DNA of 64,000 nt from Falciphora oryzae (taxonomy: Eukaryota; Ascomycota; Sordariomycetes; Magnaporthales; Magnaporthaceae). The notes beneath the pieces were generated by a model. It ran no database searches. It was not told where the DNA came from and saw nothing but the letters and a program-made list of their open reading frames with translations. The position numbers and the translations under genes were made by a program. The number at the start of each line of letters is the position of its first letter. Within the stretch, counting starts at the first letter, position 1. Positions 22,252 through 36,514 of this stretch are shown one piece after another. Where the stretch lies: NCBI GenBank assembly GCA_000733355.1, contig JNVV01000043.1, forward strand, positions 236,982 through 300,981, given 5' to 3'.

Positions 22252-23041
22252 GGAGTATAATATTTGGTTTGATTTTTAGCTATAGGTTCTATTTTCACTT
22301 GCTTTTCTGAACTGACATAGCTGAGCATCACGACTCTTGACATCACGATCGATATCCAACAGACAAACCGAGATTTGGACCGTTTGTCGGAGCCGGCTGC
22401 TTCTGGTTCTCGGCCGAGCGTGCTCGCGAGACGACAGTCGATCCCAATGCATAGCCGACCAGCTAGCAGCATGCACAATTCCACAATCTCGCAGGATGTG
22501 CCATTTACGGGTTGGCATGTCCACCTGAGGGAAAGGCATCATGGACTGATTTCGCGGCAGCCATCCCCGCTGGGCCTGGGCCTTGCTCTGCCAGAATTAA
22601 GCGAAAACTCAATAGTCGAAAAAGGAGGCAGTCGAAAAGCACTTCTGTCAGCATTTAGAATAGCCGTTTTGTGAAAAATGACGGAATCTGTCACGGCTTT
22701 TCCTTCTTGAGATGTTGAGATGTGATCGACCCCCCCTCGGGTTTCCTTGTCTGCCCCACCCACCCTGTTCCTCTGAGAGAGAGAGAGGGGAACGAAGACG
22801 AGTGTGAGTGGGCGGGTGGGGGAGAAAGAGACAGACAGGCAGAAACCAGGACGACGCGACAAGCGCACGAGGGCTAGCGCGACGCCCCGGGGAACATGGG
22901 GGCGTGCGTCCCGTCATACCCAGCCCGCGCTAGCCAAGCTGAGATGCCGACGACGGTGTGGGACTGTATTTTGTGAGAGGTGAGGGGAGAGACGGAAAAG
23001 GAGGGAGGCCTAGAATGATAATGTTATCCGCCCATCTTTGC

Positions 23042-23063
23042 TTTTTTTTTTTTTTTTTTTTTT
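23042..23063. repeat. Poly(T) run, 22 nt
   Basis: Uninterrupted T22 in the left arm of the gene-free region. Confidence 0.95.
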
Positions 23064-23880
23064 GCCTCGCTTCGTTTCTTTTTCCAAATCCCCGAGGCAC
23101 CGGGCACTGGATGTCGGTGTCAGCAAAACGCTGTCCTGGTCACAAAGCCTGATGCGGTCTAATTTTATAGTGGAACATTGGTCTTTCTTCCAACAGCCTG
23201 GCGTCGTCGGCTTGCCAATAATGAAATGCACACATGCATGCAAGGTCCTCGCAGCAAACACCTTGTTGGCTCCCTCCAGACCAAGGTGCTGCTTTGAGGT
23301 GGTTGGCTTGGTTGGCTTTGGCAAACCACCACCACCGCCACTCACTTACACCTTCCGTCTCCCTTTCCGACGCAGAGCCCTCTCGATTTCTTCCGAACAT
23401 GCAGAGATCGACGAGGGCATGCTGCAAGGGCTGAGCATGACAGCACAGTCGGCCCAGGCAGGCCCTTCAACTAAACCTGCTCCGGAGTAGTGGCAGCGAG
23501 AGAGGGCCCACTCGAGCCTAGCCGTTTGCGACTCATTTTTTGCACTAGCATGTTCCAAAAGAGAAGAGCCTGGTAACAGGCTCACTCGTCTTTTCTTTGC
23601 TTTTTTTTTGTCTTGTCGTGCGCCGCTCCCGCCATGTTTTGACCTGTTTTGGTCCCTTTTGCCCCTCCTTCTCGCCAGGTTTCTCATCACTTGTCAGTTT
23701 TCTACTTGTTCTCCCCTCCACTCGTTGCGGCCACGCCTCCCCTCAGCCGTCTTTGCCCTTGCATAAAACTCCATTTTCAGAATCATCTCCTTTTGTGCAC
23801 GGTGAAACCGCTTGACGAAACCCCTCCTGTAAAAGGAGAACCGAAGGCGCACGCCCTCGGCGCTAACCCAGGATATCTGC

Positions 23881-23899
23881 GGGGAGGGTCGGGAGGGGG
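23881..23899 (+). other. Putative G-quadruplex motif
   Basis: Four G-runs of three or more are separated by loops of 1, 2 and 1 nt (GGGG-A-GGG-TC-GGG-A-GGGGG), which fits a very stable quadruplex. A weaker G-rich motif follows at about 24018-24036. Confidence 0.6.
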
Positions 23900-24114
23900 A
23901 AGAACAACCTTGACTCCGTTCAGACCTCGCTCAGCAGAAAGCAAAAAGGAAGAATACCCTGTCCCACCGCTAGCCTGCGGATATCCCGCCGCCGTCGTTG
24001 GTCACCTGATCTCGCCGAGGAGGGTGGAGGGTGGGAGAGAGAAGGTCGGTGGTCGTTGGTATCTCAGGCAGTAGTGAAAGCATCCAGAACAGGACCGAAG
24101 AAGACGGACGGGCC

Positions 24115-24139
24115 GTGTGTGTGTGTGTGTGTGTGTGTG
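24115..24139 (+). repeat. (GT)12 microsatellite
   Basis: Perfect dinucleotide repeat of 25 nt. Confidence 0.95.
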
Positions 24140-27100
24140 CGGGCTTCTTGGCTCCCAAGTACCAAGATTAACGGGGCGAGGACTTGCGTCATACCCCGGG
24201 AGGGCTCCCGGTGTTCGGACGGCGAGAGACAAAAAAAGAAGCAGTAGGAGCAACAAACGATGCCAGTCATTGTCAAGGCGTTTTATCGCTACTTCGCGTC
24301 GCCGTCAGGGCACCGCTCTTTCGCGCCCGTCCACCCGTCTACAAACCAAACACCGGCCGGACCTGCGGCCGCTTTCTCGACCTACCCGTCTGTCCGCACT
24401 GCACCTATACTACCACATACGGAAGACGTGGCCTCCAGCATGCATCCCATATAACTCAGCTAGGCTATCTTCTCCCCTGCTTTTCTGCCCAGCTACCCAC
24501 ATACCCACACTGTGGTGCCTTCAAACAGAAAGAAGGGCCATTCCCGATAACGACTCTCCCCCACCCACACATACCCACGCCCACGGACCCTCCGCTCGTC
24601 ATGAGGGAGGGGCAGGGCACATCAAGAGCCCTCTCCGGTTAGCCCACTGCCTGCCCCCTAGTCCACTCGGGCTGCTCCCTGCCCAGCTCATGCCGTGCGG
24701 CACACATCGAGCGAACGCATGCACGACCGAGAGAGGGGATCATCAATGCAACGCAACCGCGAGGCCCGGGCCCAGACCCGGCTGGTTCTTTTTTTCGTTT
24801 CCCTTTTGTTTTCCCCATCCTTTTCCCTCTCAGGCCGGGCGGAAAGGTGTGGGTGGGATGGACGGCGATCACCTTGGGACGGGACAAGCAAGCGCTTTTC
24901 TTCGGGCTATCTACCACCGCTTCTCCAAGGGTCCGATGCGGGCGGGAGAGGCTTGTGACTGCGGATCGCGCCCCGGCGGAGGGTGTGATTCGGGAGTTTT
25001 TGCTCTCGTTTTGCACGTCAGAGAATACTCCTCTTGGGCTGGCTGGCCTGGCTTCAGCCCTCGCTTGCGCGATTTGGACGCCTTGGGAGACGGAGATAGG
25101 AGCTGCTGATTCGTGACGAGCGTCACTGGGAGGCTATCGCCAAGTCTCCTCGCCTCCTCCTTCCCTTTCTCTGCTGGCTTCGGCTGGGCCTGCCAGCTAC
25201 GAGTGATCAGCGCACATGCGCAGTGGCGGATGGCACTACGTATGTACACCCCCGGCCATCGCGACGTAGGATGGCCTCCTGGGTTCGGGCTCAGGGGATG
25301 TAGGAGGGTAGTGCTGGCATCAGGCTTGTCAGGTATGCCGAAGTTGGCATGTCCCTGAGCGGAAGCCAGTGACGGTCGAGGGCCGTGACTATCTCTAGCT
25401 ATCTTGTCTCGCCTGTTTTCTTTATCCCAGGGCCAGTGGCGGCTAGAGACCGTGGGGGTCGACGGGTGAGGCCTGGTCGATGGCTGGGCCGTGTGATCAA
25501 AGGGTCAGCTGGACACGAGCAGAGTCGGCCTACACCAGCCTTGCGGGCCTTGTGGTGCAGCATAGCGTCCGCCCTTCCTCATGCCGGCCCTCTCAGTCAC
25601 CCAGTCACCACAAAAAGAACCTCGCCGTAGGTCTTAGGGCGTATGTGTGCGTTGGACAGTTGCTGTGCTTCCGTGCGCATATGGGCTCCCTCGCAGCCTC
25701 GCTATGGGTTCAGGGCTGGGTCCTGGCAGTCGCAGCAGCAGCAGCATGTTTTTAACGCGGCATTCTCGGTACGCTCTCTAATTCTTGTCGTCCTATTATA
25801 CTCGCTATCAACCATGCGTCGATCAGCGGCGCGCTACCGGAGTGCAAGCGCGGACTCGGTGCTAGCCCGACGCACACCCGGAACCCGAGGGCCGGGGACG
25901 CACGGGGGATGCAGGCCGAAGGGCTAGGCGAGGCTAGCCATGCCGTGCCGGTTTCTTGTCACTGCTAGCCGCAGGTTCGTCACGCGTATTCATGTGCTTA
26001 CTGCTGCCGCTGCCGTTTAGCCGGGCCAGTGTCCATCGTTTCCCTCTGCGACGCCAACCCTCAGCGGATCAGTCGTCTTGTTTTGCTTCTGTTGGGTGGT
26101 ATTTCGGCCCTAAGCGGAGGCAGTGTCTAGACCAGCCGGCTGGCTTCCAGCCCCTTTCAACGACGCCCTAGCTCTTGCATGCGAGCTGCAAGCCTCGCGC
26201 GATTCAGAATCTCCGCCCGCGCCGCCCGCCAGTCAAGTGAGTGGGTGGGTGGGCATTGGCTGGCAGCCTCGCATGCCGGGCGACGATGGATGGTGGACTG
26301 CCGCTGCTACTGGGCCAGCCGGACACCTAACTCGCCTTGGTGACCACGTCGTCCTGAGGGGCCTGCATTGACATTGTGCTGCCACTTTCACTGGTGAAGC
26401 GCCTACTGATGCAGCAGCGTCCGTCTGTCGTCTCTTCAAACAACGTGCTCGGGCTTCCTTCTCCATAGTGGCTGTTTGGAACAGACCGTGATTGCCGCCG
26501 ACATTAAAAAACGAATGCCAGGTGGCTGTCAGGGAGTGACAAACGGCCCGTGGGATGATTGAGGTCTATCACAGACTTGACGTTCTGCACGTTCTGTTCT
26601 GCATCGTGCTCCGCACAAACACCCACACCCTCTTCCACATACTGCATACGACCTTTCACACATCAGGTAGGGCCGTAAGGTCTCCACTTCTCCGGACGAA
26701 AAGTAGACGTCCCCCGTTCGGGTTGAGCCTTGTGTGGCCGTCAATGCCTTGCCCGCCGGGCTCTCGGGGATGACCCAGGGAGCACAACGTGCCGGGGGCC
26801 GTGCCGGAGACCGGAGTACGGAGCGGGCAGATCGGATTGTTTTCCCTCTTGTTGTTTAATCTATTAAGGTCCGGCCGGGATGCCGGGGACTTTGGAGAGT
26901 GTGGGTGGCGATGCCCGCCGCGGATCTGCTTGGCGGCCATGGATCTGTGGACAAAGGGGTGAATCACGACAGCGCGATCGAAAGGGGAAAAGAGGAAAAC
27001 GCAGAAAAGAGTAAAAGGCAAACCAAAAACGGACCACAAGGACAACAGGAAAATGCAGGCTCGTCCCGTCCTTGTTAGGCGACCCATGGAGCCACACGCA

Positions 27101-29961
27101 CACACGTCTCAGTCGTAACCTCCTGCTACGCAACGCGATACGTAGTGGCCGACTACGTCGCCCTCCCCCTTTCCCCACGGTCTGGACTGTCTCCGGCTCT
27201 GGTCGACTGACGCATATTGCGGCACTCTAGGCGCGACAGGGGCGTGATTGAGGGGAGAAGAGGGGGCGTCGATTCCCGGTCTTGGATGTCAGCTGCATGT
27301 CATGCCTGGATCAGGAAGATTTCCATGCCTCTCTTTTCGCCTCGTCTTACGCATCCGATGATGGTGATGGCCTCCTCATCAACCTCGCTCCACACCCGTC
27401 CAACCTATCGCATCCGCGCTGATGACCCATATCAAAGCGTGAACCGCCCACCCAACCCAACTTGGTACAGGGCCCCCTCAGCTAACGCCATCTTGGGCCA
27501 GTTGATGGGGGACCGCACTGTGCCGCGCATGAACGTGCGCCCCAGCGGGTACGAGATGTGCTTTGGCTTGCAGTTCAGGAGCAGGCTAGACCGCTGTCGA
27601 TCGAACCCTTGGAATCTCTCCATTGTTTTCCCTCTTGTTTGGTCGCCGTTGGTGAGGGAGTCCTAGTTTATGCGGTATCCATGGACGTGAGAAAATGGGG
27701 CATTCATCCAGGATGCGAAAGAGACTCACACCCCTATCCATCCCATGAGGCTTCCGTGAGGGTCCATTGCATCGCCTAGTGTCCCTAGCCTTGCTCGTGG
27801 CACCCCATAGCCAGTCGTCAAGTGCCACGCTAGCCCGCCGAGGAAGAGGGCACGTCGTGGCGCGATGGTCGTTGGCGTGCCCTGTAGCTGACGAGCCGGG
27901 CAGCGTACTTGTTTCACGCACAAACACACACCCACCAGACAGACCACCCCCGGTCCGTTCTTATCTGCAGCAACGGGGAACCAGACTGGAGCCAGGCAAG
28001 GGCTCCGGGTTTCTACATGGCTCGGCTTACGGGGCGGAGGACCTTCCGTCATGGGTTGGTTCGGTGGTTGATATGCAAGGGTCAAGACCTGGTCCTGGAA
28101 GGGACAAAATGCATGCGTGCCAGCAGCCAGTTCCCTTTCTCCCCTCTTCACCACCCATCCCAGCTCTGCTGAAAAAAAAGCTCGCGTCAGCTAGCTTGCT
28201 CGTACCGCTAGCAGTGGGCTGGCTGGGCGAGGAGCAAGCAGCAAGCAGCCTTGCCTCGAACGTGCTAGCAGGATGCCGCCTCTCTGACCCTACGTCACCG
28301 GCACCTGCAGTAGCCCCGGCCCAGACCCTGCGCTGGTGTGTGGGCTTTTTAGGTCGAAGGAGCAATAACAATTTCGTCCAGAGGCCGGGCGAGGCTGCTG
28401 CGCTTGTATTAGTGTTCCCTTCTTGACCCTGCGCTGCCCTAATCCCAAATTTTCCGTCCAATTCGCTGTCTGCGAACAAAGGCCAAAACAAACCAAGACG
28501 AACCGGGGGGGCAGAGCAGAGCAAAGCGAAATAACGGGCGAGCAAGCCAGAATCGGGCTTGGCGCTAGAAGCCCACAGGCAGGCAGGAGAAAGCCGGGCT
28601 TACCCCGACAAAGGCTGATAGGATCGTTTGCTGACCACGGCGTGACAAAGCCCCGCGCCGACGCTCACCTTGCGGGGATGATCCCCCTCTTTGTTGTTGC
28701 TGCTGTCCCTCACACACCCCTCCCGAGGTTGATGCTCAGAGCCTGATCCCCGCAGCCTTACCCTTTTGTTCATCCCCACTAATGCACGTGCAGGGCCATG
28801 GAGAAATAAGAAGCAACGAAAAGGAGAAACTCTCCGTTGCATGTGTGTCTGCATAAGGCCAGGCCAGGAATAGAAAGGGAGGAGAGGGCGGACGCGGTTC
28901 ACGCAAGGTTGGCACACGCGCGGCTTTTTGTGCTGAACACTAAACCCCGGGTCCCTGGAGAGTGAATAGAGGATGGATGGGCCTTGTCGATGGGCCGGGG
29001 GAGGTCGGGGTCGGGGCGCCGCAAAAGGTGGGCCGTCGGTTTGTATTACCTGTGTAACGCCGAGCTCCTCGAGCAAGGGCTGCCGAACCCGGGCGGCCCG
29101 GCGCCGGCTCGGGTCAGCAACCGCTGGGTCTCCTAACCTGCAGGAACCGCCAATCAAAATAACAAATCAAGCTCCTGTCCCGCCCATGTGCTAGGTACGA
29201 GCAAATACATTAGCCAGAGGGGCTCACAATATATGTCAAAGCGGTCAAATCACGGCCAAGACCTGCAAGGAACGGAGGGAAGATACAGTACCTAGACAAG
29301 ACACCCAATAGGTACGGCAAACAGAAGATGATTCCTGACGTCGGACCTGACTGGGAAACGCCCGAGGAAGAGAAAAACACGCCCCCTACCTCCCAGCCAC
29401 GGTGACGCTAGGCGAAAGACAAAGAACAACGCAGACGCAGAGAACAAGGGAGAAAGTCTAAAAGATTAAGGGCGGCGGACCGAAGAGAATCTTGTCCTGC
29501 ATTTTTCCTCCACGCGCAAAGGCGGCGGCCGCAGAAGGAGGCGGGCGTTGTTCCAAACCTCGACGGACCGACGCCATACCCAGCCAGCCCCAAACCTAGC
29601 CCGCGCCTCGGAGGGTGGTGCAGTGGTTGGTGGAGAGAGGAGATGGGATGGAATGGGGGTTAGCGTGAGAACGGCGCGATCACTCCTTTCTTGCACACAT
29701 CTTGCGGGGAACAAAAAAAACAGCCATAGCGGAAGGTCGGGCAAGGAAAAAACAAGGTCCGCCGCAGGTACTACGCACGCAGGTGTGAGGATGCGTCAAT
29801 GGCCGAGCGCGCCGTTTTTTTTCCTTTCTTTTTTCTCGGCGTGGGCATGTTTTGATTTTTTTTTGCTGCAATAAGACGCCTCTGCTAACACCTACGAACA
29901 GGGAAAAAAAACCTGCATGAACTGCTCAAGGAGCAACCATGTTCGGCCCCGGGTTGAAAAG

Positions 29962-29981
29962 CCAATCAGGGGCGACACGTG
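29962..29981 (+). promoter_or_regulatory. CCAAT box plus CACGTG E-box within the gene-free region
   Basis: CCAATCA (29962-29968) is followed 7 nt later by CACGTG (29976-29981), echoing the element pair between orc6 and yme1. No gene start is visible nearby. It may mark an unseen transcript or be chance. Confidence 0.2.
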
Positions 29982-32900
29982 GGCGTTTTTCCCTTTTCTT
30001 CCCTTGCCCGGGGAAGCGGGAGAGCCGAAGATTCACATGTCATTGACGCTCCTCAAAGTCTCGTTGGCCCAACAGTACCGTGATGATGCGTGAAAAAAAA
30101 AAATGAAGCATCACAAAGACAGTGTCACAAAAAAAAAAACGTTTCCTACCAAAGGAAAAACTCAGCGCTCCTAGCGCCACCTGAAGAAACGACTAGAACA
30201 AGGACCGAGGCGAGACCCGCGCAAACCCAACCCAACCACCCTCCCACCCTTCATCTCCTGGCCTCGGCTAGTCTGGCCTTCGCGGAGGAGGGGAGGAGGA
30301 GGAGGGGACCAGCCACCATCCCTCGGGTGGTCATGCTGGCGATAATGGTAGATGGTGATGGTGGTGGTGTGCAAAATCGGTGGCGCGAGGTTTGCTGGTG
30401 CAGCCTTCGAGGAAAGGGGCGCAGCATGAACCGTCTGCTAGCGCCATCTCCGGGGAAGTCCGCCTAAGCACCCTACGCACCCTCCATCACATCGCTGGGT
30501 TGCGGTCGGTTGATGAGCTAGCAGGAAAGCCAAGCGAGCACCACCACCCCCTCCGTTCGGTTGCCATCTTCAAAATTGCCAGACAGAGAGAAAATGAAAA
30601 AAAAAAAAAAAATCCTTTGACAAATGAAACAAATCTAGCAAATCGAACAGGCCCCAAAACGAAGGCAGATTGATATTGGCATACCCCACCCCTTCCCCTC
30701 GGAAGCAAATCTTGCACCACCATCCATCTGCCGAACTTGCCGAGGGATTGCCCGGCCAGGTTTAGAGTTGCTTCGGTCCGACCGGGAACATGGGATGAGG
30801 AGGGCCACAGGGATACTGTCGGCAGACGGAAATAAGAAGCACTGAAGCTGTTGAAGCTTTGATGCGCTTGCATCTCCAGTTCGAGCTTGCTATTTCCGTC
30901 TAGCTGTTGTTATTGTTCTGTCCAGATCCACTGGCCGGGTCGTCCTCCTTGGAATCACCCGACGACATCCGCTAGCAGTCGGCTTGGGAATGCAACAGTA
31001 CAGACAGGTCAGGCGTCTTTCCGTCATCCTCGAGACGTCGTCCCCTGTCACCCTATCTTATGATATTGCGAGCCTTGACGCCTTCAGCCAGTGGGATTCG
31101 GTTTTCTAGACCGCATCCTTGCCTCGGCTGGCTTCGGGTACCGGTGCCTCCATGTGTCTGCGTGCCCGCTCAAACGCGATTATGATATCTGACAGAACAG
31201 TCACATTCTCTCGAGCCTCCTCTCTCGCAGACGCACTCCACCGCAGCATCACAGCACCAGTCCTGTTAAGGGACAGTCGACCAACCAAACCCCCATCGCT
31301 GACCCGTTTCTTTCGCAACCGCTGACCGCGTTTCACTTGGCCTGGCCACCCTCTAGTGCATTGCGCAAACCCGGAAATCCATGCCCCCAGCCAAGCTCGA
31401 ACCAACAGGCGTGGCAATCGCCATCTCTCGACCGGGATACGTGATCTTCGTGAGCCTGTCCGCTCGTTCTTTCGGCCTTTGTTGCGTGTGCGTCGCGGGG
31501 AGATCCATGCAAGTCAGGAAAGGGGCACCGGGGGGACGACCCAGGTTTTGGTCCGGGAAAGGATCAACATGCCCCGAAACCTTCCCCGAAGCCGTTGTAG
31601 CTTCGCTCTGGATAGCTGGACAGAGCCTAGCTCTGCACTATTTTCCAGGGGACTACCCGGGCCAAAAAAGAAGAAAAGAACAACAACAACACAGCCTTCC
31701 AAAAGCCCGCGCGCGCGCGCCTTCTAGGAGTCGAGTCCTGACAAGCATGCCAGTCTGTGCTTTTTCTTGCGAGGAGGGACTAAAACGAAATAGTGTCTAG
31801 TCGCCGTTCCGCGGTTCTTTCGTGCTGGCCCCAGTGGCGTCAGAGTTTTTTGTTCCTAGGCGCGGTTTGCTTTTTGTTTTTTTTTTCCCACATTGCTTAT
31901 GGCGAACCCCCCTCCCTTGACGAGACAGGGAACCGGGGAGCATCACACACGACACCAAACCGGCTCCAGGACACTTTTGTCCTAGGGAAATCTGGGGATC
32001 GAAGAAAAGGGGCAAGATTGCGAAGAAAAGAGATAAAAAAGAAACCGATAAACACATCGGCCTTGCTGCGTAGCTCGTACGCAAAACATCGGCCGGAACA
32101 AGGTCCCAGGTTTGAGGCCAGGAGCCCCCATCCCAGAATTGGGGAGGGGGTGGTGGCCGGGAAGCAAAAATGGCCCGCAAAACGTGCGGCTTGCTTCGGT
32201 GTATCAGAGCTCGAGAAGGGCAGGAGGCGAAGAAAGAGAAAGATGAGTAAGTGCCGTTATCCGTAAGGTTCGTCGGAGATCAGCGTGAGGTAGTAGCTCA
32301 AGAAAACCGCACCACAGACAGCACGATAGGGGCGTTTACCGCCATTTCTCCCGCCATATACACACAGACACACACGCGCGCGCGAGCGAACGTCCATCTT
32401 CCCCAGTTGACTATCGTTCCTGGATCAATCTTCGGAACTCGGAAGTTTACCAATAGAGGCAAACACAGAAACAGAGTGGGCAATCTGCAAGACCATCTCC
32501 GTAGAGCATGCATTGGCTGGTCCATCCGGCTCGGGGAATATCGTGCATAGAGTAGTAGGTCACACTACGTTCGTCCATGCACGGTTGATCCCTCTTTTTC
32601 TTTTATCTCCTGCAGTGATAGCTTTTTTCATCCCGAAAGCTGAAAGAAGGAAGATCCAATATGAGTCGATGAGGCTGTCTTGGCTCTAAAAAGGGGGTGG
32701 ACGGGACTATGGAAGAGGCGCCTCGCTCGAAAGGGCCCACCTACCAAGTCAACCGCCTCGCATTGCTAGTGGGTGCTCGAGGGACGTCTTCCGTACTCTT
32801 CAATGTGCCTGCTCAACGTACAAGCTTCAACACACCCCTTGACCGGACCAACAACAACACCTTCGGCCCAGGGGCGGAGACAGACGGTGGCGGTTCTTTT

Positions 32901-33062
32901 GGTATCAAAGTACATAGCCCATCCCAGGAAACTGCCGAAGCATCACCCTTACGGGCGCCGTGCTATAGGGTGGGCCACCCTCAAGCATCATCATTTCCGA
33001 GGATGCTGCCTGTTTGAAGATGCCTCGCGCTAAAAGAAGCAAGGAGCAGACAGCACAGGGGT

Positions 33063-33087
33063 AAAAAAAAAAAAAAAAAAAAAAAAA
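33063..33087. repeat. Poly(A) run, 25 nt
   Basis: Uninterrupted A25. Confidence 0.95.
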
Positions 33088-33474
33088 TACTGGCGGCGGA
33101 GCGCCCCAGTGCAGGGAAGCCGTCGCCATGCACGCCGGTTAGTGACAGCGGGAAACCGCAGGAACGAGTCCCCCTAGCTGGACGAGGCGTGCGCGTGCGG
33201 TGCGCCTGGCGGCTCTGCTAGTGGTAGCCCCGAAGAGCGTTTTCATAGAAGGATGCTGTTAAGGGGATGGATGGATGGACAGGCAGTAGCGAGGAGGAGC
33301 AGCAGACGCAAAGCTAAACCGCCAGCACGCACGATGGCAGCGAATGGGCGACGACGGACACGGAAAGGAAATGAGGAGATGGACCCAAGAATAGCAGATG
33401 GGCGGACCAGCGCCAGTCAGTGAGCGCGGCAGCAGCCCGGCGACCGCGATGGTTGCGCACGACGGAACCAAGGG

Positions 33475-33727
33475 NNNNNNNNNNNNNNNNNNNNNNNNNN
33501 NNNNNNNNNNNNNNNNNNNNNNNNNNNNNNNNNNNNNNNNNNNNNNNNNNNNNNNNNNNNNNNNNNNNNNNNNNNNNNNNNNNNNNNNNNNNNNNNNNNN
33601 NNNNNNNNNNNNNNNNNNNNNNNNNNNNNNNNNNNNNNNNNNNNNNNNNNNNNNNNNNNNNNNNNNNNNNNNNNNNNNNNNNNNNNNNNNNNNNNNNNNN
33701 NNNNNNNNNNNNNNNNNNNNNNNNNNN
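33475..33727. other. Assembly gap (253 N)
   Basis: All bases are N. Any open frame crossing it is artificial. The gap may be a scaffold join, so contiguity of the two arms depends on the assembly. Confidence 1.
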
Positions 33728-34512
33728 CGCGATGAACCGTAGGCCGGGCACCACCGCTCATCAGGCGTCTGTGTGTTTGCCTGCTGAAGGACAAACAAGA
33801 TCGCACACGGACGGGCCCTTCCCATCAAAACACACGGCCATCCAGGGTCCACCCTTTACGGAAAGCGAGAACTTAGCATGGCCGTGCATCATCCGTCGAC
33901 AACCCACAAAGCAAAGACCCTCGATCCCTACCGGCCTAGCCGAACGAGATGGAGAAAAAGAAAAGGAAAAAGGCCCGGGTGGGGATAACCAGAGACGGAG
34001 AAACAACCCGGGCTTCGTAAAGTCGTCAACCGCCTGTTTCAGGGCCCACGATGCCGCTGATGATCGTTGGTCCAAAGGAACAACGACTCCGGAAGAGCGG
34101 AGGGGGTGCAGGTGGCAAAAAGGATGGAGCGGGGAAGTTAGCAGAAGAAGTAATTCCCTTTTTCTTCATCTCTTGCTTGCTTTGTCCGGACACTGGCTTC
34201 TGTACTCGATCCGCCCGGCCTTCCCTGGACCCCCATTCACGAAGGAAAAGCAGGAACGACAACCCGTAGCAGTAGTTGGCAGTCGGTGGCAAGCCCAGTC
34301 GAATCCGGGCGGCGTCCGAGACCCATCCGAGTCTTCCTGTAGCACAAAGTCCGCAATCTATCAGTCCAGGGCCGGCCCGCTCGTTCCCCCATTTCTACCC
34401 AACGAAAAGAAGCAAAAGTTGGCAGCGTGGCAGCCCAACAGTGCGCACAGCAGCGTTTGTGTAATGGACAAGACGCAACAAGCCAGGTACTTCCTTGGTC
34501 AGAGGACAAGGG

Positions 34513-34532
34513 AAAAAAAAAAAAAAAAAAAA
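34513..34532. repeat. Poly(A) run, 20 nt
   Basis: Uninterrupted A20 inside a purine-rich, T-poor block. Confidence 0.95.
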
Positions 34533-36227
34533 GCAAAGAAAGGGTTCAAAAGATGGGCACGAGAGGACGAAAAGAGAAAAAAGTGGAACCCGAGGTTTCG
34601 ATCAGCCCGCCCAGAAGGAGGCGGACACGAATATGACCTATCAGAGAGGGGTTTTCACCGTCGAAGGAGAAAAAAGCAACCACGTCGGATGAGGACCAGG
34701 CAGCCCCCCTTCCCCTTACCCAACGGGGAGAAACTAGCGGGGACGCTTTTGCGCGTGATTACTGGTTGGCAGCAAACCCCGACGAGGCTGTGGTTCCCAA
34801 GCCATACCCGCAGCCGCATCCGTGGGTGGCGCCCTCCCCCTAGGCCAATACATTTGACGAAAACAGGCTCCTCCCCATGCCCTGTTATCTTTGCTTCCTT
34901 ATCCTCGCGGGCTTCCCCCTTACCGGCTTCGGATTACGGGCTCCCCTCAATATCATTTCCAGGAAAAGCTCGTCCGGAAAAGGGGGCTTAGCCACGCCGC
35001 AGAGGATGCGGGCTATCCCGACCCGGGCTCTGCAGGAAGCAAAGAGTGGTGGAGAGTCCATATTGGGCGCAGGCGTATTCGTCGGGTGATGGATGGCCTG
35101 GCGGTGGTCCATCCCCGTGTCCAGTCTCACCTGAGACCAACGGCGAGCCGAGAAAGTGGCTGATTGGAAAGGGGCGTGAGATGGCTTGAGGTGGCATGTG
35201 TCGGTCTGATGTCAAAGTTCCCTCCGTCGGCAGCACAGAAACAGCCTGCCAACAAGGAACAGAGAAACGCAGGGTCCGGGCCGCGGTACCACCTCGGAAA
35301 TGAAATCCGTGCGCTCAACAGAGCCTCCGCCGCCTTCGGGTGTTTGAAGCAGGCGTGGAGGCTCGGTGCACTGACTTGTCAGGAACGTGCCAACGCCTGA
35401 AGGAGCCCGACGGCGCTCTGCAGGCAGGCCCATCTCAGTGCATAGCATAGCCATAGCCAATATCCCAGGGTAAGTTCGAGGGACGTGGGGTGGGAGGCTT
35501 ACCCTGTTGGTTCAGTAGAGCCCTTGGGTCCAATGTAGCACAGCAGAGGAAACTTTTTTGCCTAGCCGTAGCTGTGCGATCAACGCAGCATCTTGACCAC
35601 GCGGGGGGAGGGACGCCGCGGCGGTAAGCGCAAAACGCACAGTCGGTCGCACAGTCACCGAGTGGCCAAGGGGCAAATAACGAGGCAGCACAGAGCTAGC
35701 TGGCCGTGGATAGTTCGCGCCGCCCGACCAAGGTGTCCTTTCTTCCGCCCGCCATCTTTTTGCCCCGTTCGGGGAACTCGCACGGAGCAGATAGCATAAA
35801 TGGGGGATGCAGTAAACGGCGGCCTTTTGCTTCCCTTGTGTAACTCGACGGGTGCCTGCAGGAGGGCGTGGCACGGCGCCATGCAGGCCCGACCTAGCCG
35901 TCGCCGGGCTTTTTGCCATCCATCTTGTCCTGGCGGGTCCCTCTATCTGGGCAAGCAGAGAGAGGCCCGACTGGGGTTGTGGGAACCCGGCGTCTCACAG
36001 CAGCGGAGGATAGCTAAGCACCTGATCTTGCTTTATTGGGCGGCTGTAGAACCCCACGTCCCGATGCGCGCACCCACCTCCGGGAATAGGGCAGGCGCTG
36101 GAAGGCCGTGCGACGGCGTTGGGCTGTGAAGGGAGGGCCGCCGAGGCCCCGTGGGGTGTGTGGTTTTCCCCTTGTCCAGCAGTCCGATCCCGGTCCTCCC
36201 AATTCCGGTGCGGTGACGAGGTCCACG

Positions 36228-36250
36228 AAAAAAAAAAAAAAAAAAAAAAA
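36228..36250. repeat. Poly(A) run, 23 nt
   Basis: Uninterrupted A23. Confidence 0.95.
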
Positions 36251-36492
36251 GTAGACGACAAGCCACGGCGGCAACGGCGGGAAAATAATGGGCAAATGTC
36301 CCCCGTTGGGTGAACCATTGAATGGCGTAGATGGCGTTCGCGTTCCCTTGTTCACCCGCATCTCTTCCGTTATCGTGCGTCCCAATACGACCAGCCTCAG
36401 GGGAGAGAGGCATTCTTGCTCACCCTCCTTTGCTTTGTGGCCGGTCTAGCAAAACTCAGCACTACTGCGGGCACTTTGGGAGGGAACTCGTG

Positions 36493-36514
36493 GGTCTAGA
36501 GTCTAGTCTAGACC
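36493..36514. repeat. Inverted repeat with 8-bp arms (GGTCTAGA/TCTAGACC)
   Basis: The arms are separated by GTCTAG, so the GTCTAG motif recurs three times in 22 nt. More copies lie 630-720 bp downstream. Confidence 0.7.

Larger units (their letters stand above)
22252..33474. other. Gene-free region, left arm (11.2 kb)
   Basis: I find no protein-coding gene. Open frames are short or low in complexity, and their codon use does not resemble the genes at 8-22 kb. The longest, 330 codons at 24117-25109, begins in a GT repeat and has no domain. The base composition looks ordinary for the window, not AT-rich. The stretch holds a T22 run, two G-rich motifs near 23.9-24.0 kb, a (GT)12 repeat, an A25 run near 33.06 kb and many purine or pyrimidine tracts. 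No tRNA, rRNA or snRNA was recognised. Confidence 0.6.
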